Assembly (NCBI RefSeq): GCF_011759375.1
Contig: NZ_JAARML010000002.1
Location: 806,001-870,000 of the forward strand
DNA from: Paraflavitalea devenefica
Lineage (GTDB): Bacteria; Bacteroidota; Bacteroidia; Chitinophagales; Chitinophagaceae
Length of the DNA stretch: 64,000 nucleotides
Reading direction: 5' to 3'
Each line of letters opens with the position of its first letter. Position 1 is the stretch's first letter. Of the stretch, positions 1 through 7,200 are shown piece by piece. Both the position numbers and the translations under genes were made by a program. Under the pieces are notes generated by a model. It made no database searches and was not told where the DNA came from. It saw nothing but the letters and a program-made list of their open reading frames with translations.

Positions 1-30
1 GAGATTATTTATTGGTTTTAGGCTTATATT

Positions 31-53
31 AATTGTTGTTATTTAGAACAATT
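31..53. promoter_or_regulatory. Inverted repeat, candidate antitoxin operator
   Basis: AATTGTT at 31-37 and AACAATT at 47-53 form a perfect 7-bp inverted repeat around a 9-bp spacer, just upstream of the presumed -33 element. Helix-turn-helix antitoxins commonly autoregulate through such palindromes, so this is a plausible binding site for the protein encoded next. The assignment is inference from position and symmetry. Confidence 0.4.
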
Positions 54-54
54 G

Positions 55-84
55 TTTGTTTTATTATAAAACTTTGTATATTTG
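55..84 (+). promoter_or_regulatory. Bacteroidota-type promoter of the toxin-antitoxin operon
   Basis: TTTG at 55-58 and TATATTTG at 77-84, separated by 18 bp, fit the Bacteroidota vegetative consensus (TTG / TAnnTTTG). Transcription would start about 5-8 nt downstream, at about 90, only a few bases before the ATG at 94, so the message may be almost leaderless. Confidence 0.55.
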
Positions 85-93
85 TGGGGAGTT

Positions 94-897
94 ATGAGAT
101 CAAAACTGTCACAAAAGCTGATTGGCCAACGCCTTACAGCACTCAGGAAATTAAAGGGATTATCACAGGAAGACCTTGCCAAAAGAGTACAGCTATCCAG
201 GCCCTCTCTTGCCCAGATTGAATTGGGTAACAGGAGTGTAGATGTACTGGAGCTGCAAAAATTTGCTGAGGTACTTGGTTTTTCATTAGATGATTTTGTA
301 TCCAAAGATTTTTCTACCACTGAACAACCTGAAGAAATGATGACAATTGATCCGCAACAAACTACCATGCGTGTTTCCATTCCTGCCCTGCAGGTGGATA
401 AATTCAGGCATGTATTGTTATACGTCCTGGAACGTTGTGCCGGAAAACCGAATGTTGGTGAAACCGTATTATACAAGCTGCTCTATTTCGCAGATTTTAA
501 TTATTATGAATTATATGAAGAGCATCTGACCGGGGCCAGGTACCGCAAGTTGCCTTACGGTCCGGTGCCACAAAAGCTGGATACCATTGTAAATCAGATG
601 GTAGATCAAAACCAGTTACAGCGGATCAAAACGGATTATCATGGCTATCCTCAAACCCGCTATATCCCCCTCGAAAAGCCCGATCTTACACTACTAAAAG
701 CGAGTGAGAAAGAAGTAATTGATAAAGTGATCGCCCAGTTTTCCGATTGGTCTGCTGCTGCTATCAGTGCCTGGTCACATAAAGACATGCCCTGGCTTGC
801 CTCCAAAGAAGGAGAAGATATTGACTATGAGCTGGCCTTTTACCGGGAAGCGCCGTTTACAGTACGGAATTATGGTAACGAAATAGAGGAACCATGA
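94..897 (+). CDS. XRE-type HTH antitoxin with Panacea (DUF4065/SocA-like) domain
   Basis: 267 aa. Residues 5-60 are a Cro/C1-type helix-turn-helix (LTALRKLKGLSQEDLAKRV...RPSLAQIE). The C-terminal half carries the DUF4065/Panacea signature (KLLYFADFNYYELYEEHLTG, then YRKLPYGPVP). Panacea proteins are known as antitoxins that neutralise many unrelated toxins encoded next to them, and the HTH would give operon autoregulation. The ATG at 94 is preferred over an in-frame TTG at 82 because it follows GGGGAG and starts the HTH directly. The stop overlaps the next start (ATGA), as is usual for co-translated pairs. The family call is firm; the antitoxin role rests on the neighbour. Confidence 0.8.
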   Translation: MRSKLSQKLIGQRLTALRKLKGLSQEDLAKRVQLSRPSLAQIELGNRSVDVLELQKFAEVLGFSLDDFVSKDFSTTEQPEEMMTIDPQQTTMRVSIPALQVDKFRHVLLYVLERCAGKPNVGETVLYKLLYFADFNYYELYEEHLTGARYRKLPYGPVPQKLDTIVNQMVDQNQLQRIKTDYHGYPQTRYIPLEKPDLTLLKASEKEVIDKVIAQFSDWSAAAISAWSHKDMPWLASKEGEDIDYELAFYREAPFTVRNYGNEIEEP

Positions 898-1238
898 ATT
901 TTGATGAGTTGCCGGAGTATAAGAAAGACCTGAAAAACCTGCTTAAGAAATACCGCACCCTGGCAGAGGACATGGAAGTAGTGAAAAAAGTACTGCGTAT
1001 ATCACCGGATGAGCGTCCTCCCTTCAGTTTCCGGATTGATAACCTGGGTATTGAAACCTGCATCATAAAAGTAAAAAAGATTGCCTGCAGGTCATTAAAA
1101 GGGCGGGGCGTTAACTCCGGAATGCGATTGATCTATGCATTATTCAAAGAAGAACAGAAGATCGTCTTCATAGAGCTCTACCATAAAGGCGAAAAAGAGT
1201 GTGAAGACAAGCAACGGGTTATTAAACATTTCAAATAA
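894..1238 (+). CDS. RelE/ParE-like toxin partner of the Panacea antitoxin
   Basis: 114 aa. The C-terminal half (KGRGVNSGMRLIYALF, then KIVFIELYHKGEKE...R.IKHF) follows the RelE/ParE toxin pattern: a central R..Y strand, a hydrophobic strand, then a YxKxxKE-like segment and a final helix. RelE-fold toxins usually cut ribosome-bound mRNA. I cannot identify catalytic residues with certainty, and the N-terminal 45 residues are a charged helix. Start and upstream stop overlap by 4 nt, so antitoxin and toxin are translationally coupled. The assignment is family-level inference supported by the genomic pairing. Confidence 0.65.
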   Translation: MNFDELPEYKKDLKNLLKKYRTLAEDMEVVKKVLRISPDERPPFSFRIDNLGIETCIIKVKKIACRSLKGRGVNSGMRLIYALFKEEQKIVFIELYHKGEKECEDKQRVIKHFK

Positions 1239-1250
1239 GCATTTATAAAA

Positions 1251-1276
1251 GCTCCCTCGACAAGCTCAGGGTGACA
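1251..1276. repeat. Intergenic palindromic repeat (CTCGACAAGCTCAGGG type)
   Basis: The stretch contains CCTCGACAAGCTCAGGGTGA, a form I know from many Bacteroidota genomes as a dispersed intergenic repeat. CCCT (1254-1257) pairs with AGGG (1268-1271). The repeat covers the end of the leftward gene: it encodes that protein's last residues L-S-P and its TGA stop, so the C-terminus is repeat-derived. Confidence 0.6.
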
Positions 1277-1856
1277 AATTCTTCAGCCGCTCATAATCTT
1301 CCGGCGTATCAATGTCTATACTTCCCAGGGGAAAGGGAATGGTGGCCACTTCTTCCGGGAATTGTTGTAGGAGGCGTTTAGCGCCTTGTTGTCCATTCAG
1401 TTGTTGCAAGGCCGGAAAGTACTGCTTATCAAATAGTACCGGCGTGCCAATCGTATTGTCATAGCTGCAGCCTACTATTCCTTTGCCCGACCTTTCTTTT
1501 TCAGCGATCATTTGCTGCAACAGTTCAGTAGTAATAAAAGGCTGATCGCACACCGCAATGATAAGGGCATCCGGCGTAAATCCTGCCTGTGTCATGCCGG
1601 TTACACCTGCAGCCACAGAGGTGCCCATGCCTTCCTGCCATTGTTCATTGGGTATTAACTGTACTTCGTAGTGTTGTAAGGCTGTTGCAATAGCGCGGGT
1701 ATGTTCGCCGGTGACCACAAAAACAGGTTTGCTGATGGCAGCCGCAGCCGATACCGTATGCTCCAGGAAAGTTTTGCCCTGCCAGGTCAGGAACATCTTG
1801 GGCTGTCCCATGCGCGAGGAAGCGCCCGCCGCCAGTAATAGCAGGGCAGTGGTCAT
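1266..1856 (-). CDS. MocA-like nucleotidyltransferase (NTP_transf_3)
   Basis: 196 aa, cytoplasmic. The N-terminus LLLLAAGASSRMGQPKMFL is the glycine-rich nucleotide-binding signature (LAAGxSxRMGxPK) of the MobA/MocA/GlmU nucleotidyltransferase fold, and CDQPF near residue 103 matches the metal-binding DxP motif. Relatives transfer CMP or GMP to molybdopterin; others act on sugar phosphates. The gene overlaps the upstream xdhC-like gene by 4 nt, and that pairing favours molybdenum-cofactor maturation. No molybdoenzyme is visible in this window, so the substrate is unproven. Its stop codon lies in a dispersed repeat. Confidence 0.75.
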   Translation of the reverse strand: MTTALLLLAAGASSRMGQPKMFLTWQGKTFLEHTVSAAAAISKPVFVVTGEHTRAIATALQHYEVQLIPNEQWQEGMGTSVAAGVTGMTQAGFTPDALIIAVCDQPFITTELLQQMIAEKERSGKGIVGCSYDNTIGTPVLFDKQYFPALQQLNGQQGAKRLLQQFPEEVATIPFPLGSIDIDTPEDYERLKNLSP

Positions 1857-3079
1857 ACAGTAGATGTATTGTTATTGGATAGTTGTTCCGTGATGGTGCA
1901 GCTTACCGGGTCAGTAGTAGGATTGGTAGCTTTAGGATGCTGCAACAGGTATTGCTCATGTTGATGGATAGAACCTTTTTTATCACGCAGGGAATTGCCA
2001 ACCCTGGCAGACAACACCATTTTTATTTCGGCCATGATGGATAAAGCGATCTCTTCGGCAGTCTCTGAGCCAATATCAAGTCCGGTGGGGCCATAAATGT
2101 TGCTGAGCATAGCATCGGTGACGGCGATGCCTGTTTCTTCTTCCAGTTCTTTGAGCATACGCTCCAGTTTTCTGCCCGGCCCCAATACACCTATATAATC
2201 GTAAGGCTGCCCGAGCAGTAATTGCAGCATGGACTTATCGTAGTTGTAGTTGTGCGTCATGAGCACAAAGGCTGTTTGAGCGCCTGGCCGTATTTGTTCC
2301 ATAGCAACGGCAGGCTTGCCGGTAATGATATACCGTGCATCGGGAAACCGCTGCCGGTTGGCATGTCCCGGCCTGCCATCCACGATGGTAGTATGCCACC
2401 CAAGTGTGTTGGCCATTTTTACCAGGGGTAAGGCATCATTTCCCGCGCCCACAATGATGAGCGATACCGGTGGCTTTACTAACTCAATCAGCCCGCTGGT
2501 AATATTTTCATCCAGCTTGTATTCACGCAATAGGGAGGTGTTGGTATGTAACACTTCCTGTATATCGTTGCCGGTAACTTTTTCCCAAACAGGATTAGCC
2601 AGGCTGCTGTGAACAACGCCATTGGCATGCAGTAAACAGGTGCCGGGTTGAATACCATCATAAGCGGCGAGGGAGAACAGCGTTACTATGACAGTCTCCT
2701 TTCCTGTTGACATCGCTTTTTCCAGCAACGCTACCGGGTGATTGGTGATCGCCGGATCAATAGGCTCAAAGAGGATGTGTACAATACCATTACAGCCCAA
2801 CTGTACGCCGAACTGTATATCATCTTCATCGGTGGTATCGTAGGTAACGAGTTTGTTCTGCTGTTGTGAGATGGCCAGTAATGCTTTCCGGAGCGCATCA
2901 CCTTCCAGGCAGCCGCCACTGATAGCGCCGGTAAGCTCACCATCTTCTGTTACCAGCATCCGGGCGCCCGGCCTGCGGTAAGAGGAGCCTTCCACATGCA
3001 CTACGGTAGCCAGGGCAGTTTTTTTGCCGGCCTCCTGCGCCTTTTTCCAGGATTGTATAATGTCTTCTATTTCTTTCAT
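1853..3079 (-). CDS. XdhC/CoxI family molybdoenzyme maturation protein
   Basis: 408 aa. The N-terminal XdhC_CoxI domain is clear (ATVVHVEGSSYRRPGARMLV, then GAISGGCLEGD). The central part has the XdhC Rossmann domain (LIIVGAGNDALPLV, then VDGRP). In the family, XdhC binds and protects the sulfurated molybdenum cofactor before insertion into xanthine dehydrogenase. About 50 polar residues after the Rossmann domain look like an unstructured tail. The ATGA overlap with the MocA-like gene indicates an operon. The substrate enzyme is not encoded nearby, and a role in another CoxL/XdhA-type enzyme is possible. Confidence 0.8.
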   Translation of the reverse strand: MKEIEDIIQSWKKAQEAGKKTALATVVHVEGSSYRRPGARMLVTEDGELTGAISGGCLEGDALRKALLAISQQQNKLVTYDTTDEDDIQFGVQLGCNGIVHILFEPIDPAITNHPVALLEKAMSTGKETVIVTLFSLAAYDGIQPGTCLLHANGVVHSSLANPVWEKVTGNDIQEVLHTNTSLLREYKLDENITSGLIELVKPPVSLIIVGAGNDALPLVKMANTLGWHTTIVDGRPGHANRQRFPDARYIITGKPAVAMEQIRPGAQTAFVLMTHNYNYDKSMLQLLLGQPYDYIGVLGPGRKLERMLKELEEETGIAVTDAMLSNIYGPTGLDIGSETAEEIALSIMAEIKMVLSARVGNSLRDKKGSIHQHEQYLLQHPKATNPTTDPVSCTITEQLSNNNTSTV

Positions 3080-3112
3080 AACCTGCCGGTAAATTACTAA
3101 AATTAAACAAGG

Positions 3113-3580
3113 TTAAGCATGCATTAGCTGTTGTAGTTCATCCAGTAAGGCGATCTGCCGTTCATTGATCTTTTCTTTGGCCGCCTGGATGGAGAACCAG
3201 GCCGCTTTGGCTATTTCGGGGAATGTTTTCTTTTTACCCGATTTGGGCGGCCATTCCAGCTCAAAGGTATTGCTTACAATGGTGGTGATATCCAGGTCAC
3301 CTTCTACTACCCAACAATGAACAATCTTACCGCTTTTTTGTTTAATCGGGGTCAGGGAAATGAATTCCCCTTCCGGGCGAAAGCCTGTTTCTTCCTCCAT
3401 TTCCCGTATGGCCGCCTGTAAAGGCTCTTCTTCTTCTTCGGTAAATTCACCTTTGGGTATTGTCCATTTGCCTGCATCATTTTTCCCGGAGAAGAAAGGA
3501 CCGCCAGGATATACCAGGAGCACTTCTGTCGCTTTGTGGACTTTCCTGTACAGCAGGATGCCCGCGCTCTGTTTCGCCAT
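3113..3580 (-). CDS. NUDIX hydrolase
   Basis: 155 aa. The NUDIX box lies at about residues 43-67 (GEFTEEEEEPLQAAIREMEEETGF): the catalytic REMEEETG is intact, although the box glycine is one residue further away than in the GX5EX7REUXEEXGU consensus because of an extra glutamate. The surrounding SAGILLYRK and DAGKWTIPKG are typical of NUDIX proteins resembling Ap4A or NTP pyrophosphohydrolases. The product is a cytoplasmic housecleaning or nucleotide-polyphosphate hydrolase; the true substrate cannot be read from sequence. The gene is separated from xdhC by 33 nt and may be the first gene of that leftward operon. Confidence 0.85.
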   Translation of the reverse strand: MAKQSAGILLYRKVHKATEVLLVYPGGPFFSGKNDAGKWTIPKGEFTEEEEEPLQAAIREMEEETGFRPEGEFISLTPIKQKSGKIVHCWVVEGDLDITTIVSNTFELEWPPKSGKKKTFPEIAKAAWFSIQAAKEKINERQIALLDELQQLMHA

Positions 3581-3659
3581 TACCTAAAGTTAAAAAATTC
3601 CAAAGCAACGAAGCGCATAGTTGTTTTTCCCTAACTTTATATTTCCCACTCACCAAAGA

Positions 3660-3668
3660 AAAGGAGGT
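3660..3668 (+). promoter_or_regulatory. Nine-base Shine-Dalgarno match
   Basis: AAAGGAGGT is fully complementary to the 3' end of 16S rRNA (anti-SD CACCTCCTTT), with 4 nt between its last base and the ATG at 3673. Bacteroidota genes generally lack such sites, and nothing comparable stands before any other gene in this window. Its presence decides the reading of the micro-ORF that follows. Confidence 0.75.
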
Positions 3669-3672
3669 ATTC

Positions 3673-3720
3673 ATGAAATCTACAGATCATTCATGGACAC
3701 TCCAGGTTGGTATCGTCTAA
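3673..3720 (+). CDS. 15-residue micro-ORF with strong ribosome binding site
   Basis: The ORF runs ATG...TAA and encodes MKSTDHSWTLQVGIV. It is carried by an intergenic segment that begins after the divergent NUDIX gene and ends in an intrinsic terminator at 3765-3800, so the message would be a short autonomous transcript. A perfect extended Shine-Dalgarno sequence lies 4 nt upstream. I do not recognise the peptide. It could be a leader peptide, a secreted or membrane-active peptide, or the translated part of a regulatory RNA. No obvious run of a single amino acid suggests classical attenuation. Confidence 0.45.
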   Translation: MKSTDHSWTLQVGIV

Positions 3721-3747
3721 CCGGGGTATGATCCATCAAAATATCTG

Positions 3748-3763
3748 CTGACCAAGGGGTCAG
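3748..3763 (+). other. Small hairpin before the terminator
   Basis: CTGACC (3748-3753) and GGTCAG (3758-3763) form a perfect 6-bp stem with loop AAGG, between the micro-ORF stop and the terminator. It makes the 3' part of the short transcript a tandem-hairpin structure. Confidence 0.4.
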
Positions 3764-3764
3764 G

Positions 3765-3800
3765 AAAGCCATCCCGCCATTGCCGGATGGCTTTTTTATT
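3765..3800 (+). terminator. Intrinsic terminator of the micro-ORF transcript
   Basis: AAAGCCATCC (3765-3774) pairs perfectly with GGATGGCTTT (3785-3794) around a 10-nt loop, followed by further T residues (TTTTATT). The stem is GC-rich at its core and is followed by a T-run, as in Rho-independent terminators. It closes the short transcript more than 450 nt before the next gene. Confidence 0.8.
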
Positions 3801-3817
3801 GGGATCCTGTTACAAAC

Positions 3818-3873
3818 TAAGGTGAGCCGCCCTCCTGCGCTGCTTTTGCCACGCTGCAGGGCGACCCACCTTA
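3818..3873. repeat. Imperfect 26-bp inverted repeat (REP-like hairpin)
   Basis: The left arm 3818-3843 and right arm 3848-3873 share TAAGGTG, CGCCCT and GCG blocks in register and are separated by TTTT. There is no T-run after it, so it does not look like a terminator. Mobile REP-like or other dispersed palindromic elements have this form. Confidence 0.55.
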
Positions 3874-4258
3874 TTACTATTTAGGCTATGGGTTGCCGGG
3901 AACGATTGCGTAAATAAAGAACTGGCAATTCCGTATTCCGGTGTTGTTTCTGTCTAACTTAATATTCGTTTTTATTTCCTGCCGGCATTGCCTGGTAAGC
4001 GGTGTATCTTATCAGGTAAACGCGACAGGAACCCGATAGCAAACCCCTCCATCCGGTTTATGGTCTCATAGCGATTGCTTGTCCCGTTCCATCCGGAACA
4101 GGATTAATCCTCTTATTTGTTTCCCGCTATTGAGCCGCATTTTTTACTGGCATTGAAATACCAGCAGCAAACTGTTTTGCAGAACATTTTGCCCTTGGAT
4201 GCTCATGCAGACAGGCTGCCTGTATACTTATTTTCTTAACCTTAAAACAGCTTGTCGC
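3874..4258. other. Gene-free interval upstream of the pectate lyase
   Basis: About 385 nt with no supported ORF. It holds AACGATTG at 3901-3908 and a small GTTCC/GGAAC hairpin at 4086-4099. An upstream in-frame ATG at 4199 exists, but the signal peptide starts at 4259. I could not fix a promoter; the copy of the 39-bp operator seen before other pectin operons is absent here. Confidence 0.5.
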
Positions 4259-7200
4259 ATGAAAAAAAATCTATGTCTCTTGTCATGCCTGTTGTTTGCC
4301 GTCATGGCTTCATTTGCCCGGCAAACACTTTATGTATCTCCTTCGGGAAGCGCTTCCAACAGCGGTACTTCCATTTCTGCTCCCACCACCTTACAGAATG
4401 CCATTGCTACGATTGCTGCCGGTGGTACTATTTATATGCGGGGGGGCACTTATAACATTACTTCCACCATTGTTATTGCAGAATCCAACAGCGGCACTTC
4501 CGGCGCTACGAAAAAGATCTTTGCTTATAATGGAGAAGTACCGGTGATCAGTTTTGCCGGTATGGCCATCTCCACTTCCAACAGAGGGATTGTATTGGAT
4601 GGCAGCTACTGGCATTTTAGAGGTATCATTATTGAAAGCGCCGGCGATAACGGCCTGTTGCTTTCGGGGGATAACAATACTATTGAAAGCTGCATTTTCC
4701 GGAGGAATGCCGACAGCGGCTTGCAGTTAAGCCGTTACAACACGTCGTACAATTCTATCAGTCAGTGGCCTTCCAATAACCTCATCCTGAATTGTGAGGC
4801 GTATGACAACAAAGACCCGGACAATGAGGATGCGGATGGCTTTGCCGCCAAGCTTACCAGCGGTAATGGCAATGTGTTCCGCAACTGTGTATCCCACCAC
4901 AATATTGATGACGGGTGGGACCTCTACACTAAATCGGATACCGGTCCTATCGGCGCTGTCACGCTGGAAGGATGTATTGCCCACTCCAATGGTGTACTTA
5001 CAGATGGCTCTTCTTCCGGCAATGGTGATAAGAACGGATTCAAGCTGGGTGGAGAGGATATCTCCGTGAATCACATTGTGCGGCGGTGCATTGCTTTCAA
5101 TAACGGGAAGCATGGCTTTACGTACAATAGAAACCTGGGTACTATTGAAGTAACCAACAATACCGGTTACAACAATACAGAGCGCAACTTTAATTTTGAC
5201 GGAGGTACCAGTGTATTTAAAAATAACCTGTCGTACCTCAGCGGTTCCAACGACAGGATCATTGGCACCGCTACAGCGCCCAATGCTTTCCAGGGGGCTT
5301 CCGGCTCCTTCACTGTAACGGCAGCCGATTTTGTAAGCTTGTCGCCAGGTGCTAATGCCAGCCCTGTAAGCAGTGGGTTTCTCAACCTGGCCAATGGCAG
5401 TGACCTCATCAACAGTGGTGTAACTTCTACTGGCATTACCTACAATGGTGCTGCTCCTGATCTTGGCGCTATAGAATCCGGCGCTACCACCACTACCTAT
5501 ACCCTTACTACCAGCGCCTCACCTGCAGCAGGTGGCAGCGTAACCCGTAGTCCCAATGCCACTACCTATAATTCCGGCACCGTAGTAACCTTAACCGCTG
5601 CTGCGGCTTCCGGCTATACCTTTACCGGTTGGAGTGGTGATGCTACGGGCACATCCACTTCGGTAACAGTTACCATGAACAGTAATAAAACGGTTACTGC
5701 CAATTTCACCAACAGTACCGGTGGTACCTATACCTTAACCACTACTGCCAATCCGGCTGCCGGTGGTACCATTGCCCGTAGTCCCAATACGAGTTCTTAT
5801 GCAGCAGGTACGGTGGTGACTTTAACAGCTACACCCGCCAGTGGTTACTCCTTCAGCAACTGGAGTGGGGGAGCCAGTGGCACCAGCACTACTACCACAG
5901 TTACTATGAATGCCAATACCAGTGTAACGGCTAATTTCAGCACCAACTCTGGCGGTACTACTTTGCGTATCAATGATAAGTCTGGCACGGGTACTGGTTA
6001 TTGCAGTGCGGATGGCTCCAGGCAAAATACCTATACAGGCGCCGATGGTGGTTATTATGTGAACCTCAGCAATTCCAGCGGCAAGGGTATTACCTGGGCC
6101 GTGAGGGCCGGAGCAGCAGGTACCTACACCTTGCGCTGGCGTTATGCCAATGCCGGTTCAGCCAGTGCAACTTCCGCACGGGTATTGGTGAATGGCGTAC
6201 AGGTCATTGCCAGTGTTGCCTTCCCCAAAACAACCACCTGGAGTACCTGGGTCAATACGGCTGATGTAACAATAACCTTAGTAGCCGGTACCAATAAAAT
6301 ACGATTGGAAACAACCGTCGCTGCAGAATTTGCCAATATTGATTGGATTGAGATCGTTGGTAACAATCCTACAGAAGCTTTGTGTAGTGGCGCCGTGGGT
6401 AGCAAGCTGATGGTAGCGAATGAGGCGCCGGAAAATGCCTTGCTGGCAGCCGCCGACGCATGCGCTCCTGTTGGCTGGGCTACCCAGAATGGGGGCACTA
6501 CCGGCGGTGGCAATGCTACACCGGTTACTGTGAGCACGCTTGCCAACCTTACTTCCCAGGCCAATGGTTCCGGGTCAAGGGTGATCTATGTAAGTGGTAC
6601 CCTGGGTGCAGGCGTGGGAACGCGTGTACGTGTAGCAGCGAATACCACCATTATCGGGTTGCCAGGTGCTACTTTGTACGGCGGTTTTGATGTAAGAGGA
6701 AACAATGTGATCATCAGGAACATGATCGTTCGCGGTCCCGGTGCAGTGGATGTGGATGGCGTGGATTGCATCAATATTGATGGTTCGGGCACGACCAATG
6801 TGTGGATCGATCACTGTGATATCTATGATGGGCAGGATGGTAACCTGGATATCACCAATGGCGCCAGCTATATTAGTGTCACCTGGACAAAATTCCATTA
6901 TACCGGCGCTTCCAGTAATCACCAGTTCTGTAACCTGATCGGTAATTCAGACAGCAAGACCAGTGACCGTGGCCGCCTCAAGGTGACGATGATGTACAAC
7001 TGGTGGACAACAGGCTGCGTGGAACGCATGCCCCGTGTTCGTTTTGGTGAAGTACATGTGGTCAATAATTTATTCGATAGTCCGCAGGCCGATTATTGTG
7101 TGCGGGCAGGCATAGAGGCCAACCTGCTGGTGGAGAGTAATTATTTTGATGGCGTTAATCAGCCCATTGACTTTTTTGAAAATGATTTTACGGCTATTAC

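Noticed and set aside
82..93. Earlier TTG start of the antitoxin gene
   Set aside because: The ATG at 94 matches the HTH start and has a better upstream context; the added residues M-W-G-V are unlike the family.
3818..3873. Inverted repeat considered as a terminator
   Set aside because: There is no T-run on either side and it lies after a proper terminator.
4199..4258. Earlier ATG of the pectate lyase gene
   Set aside because: The 20 added residues precede a standard signal peptide that begins at 4259.
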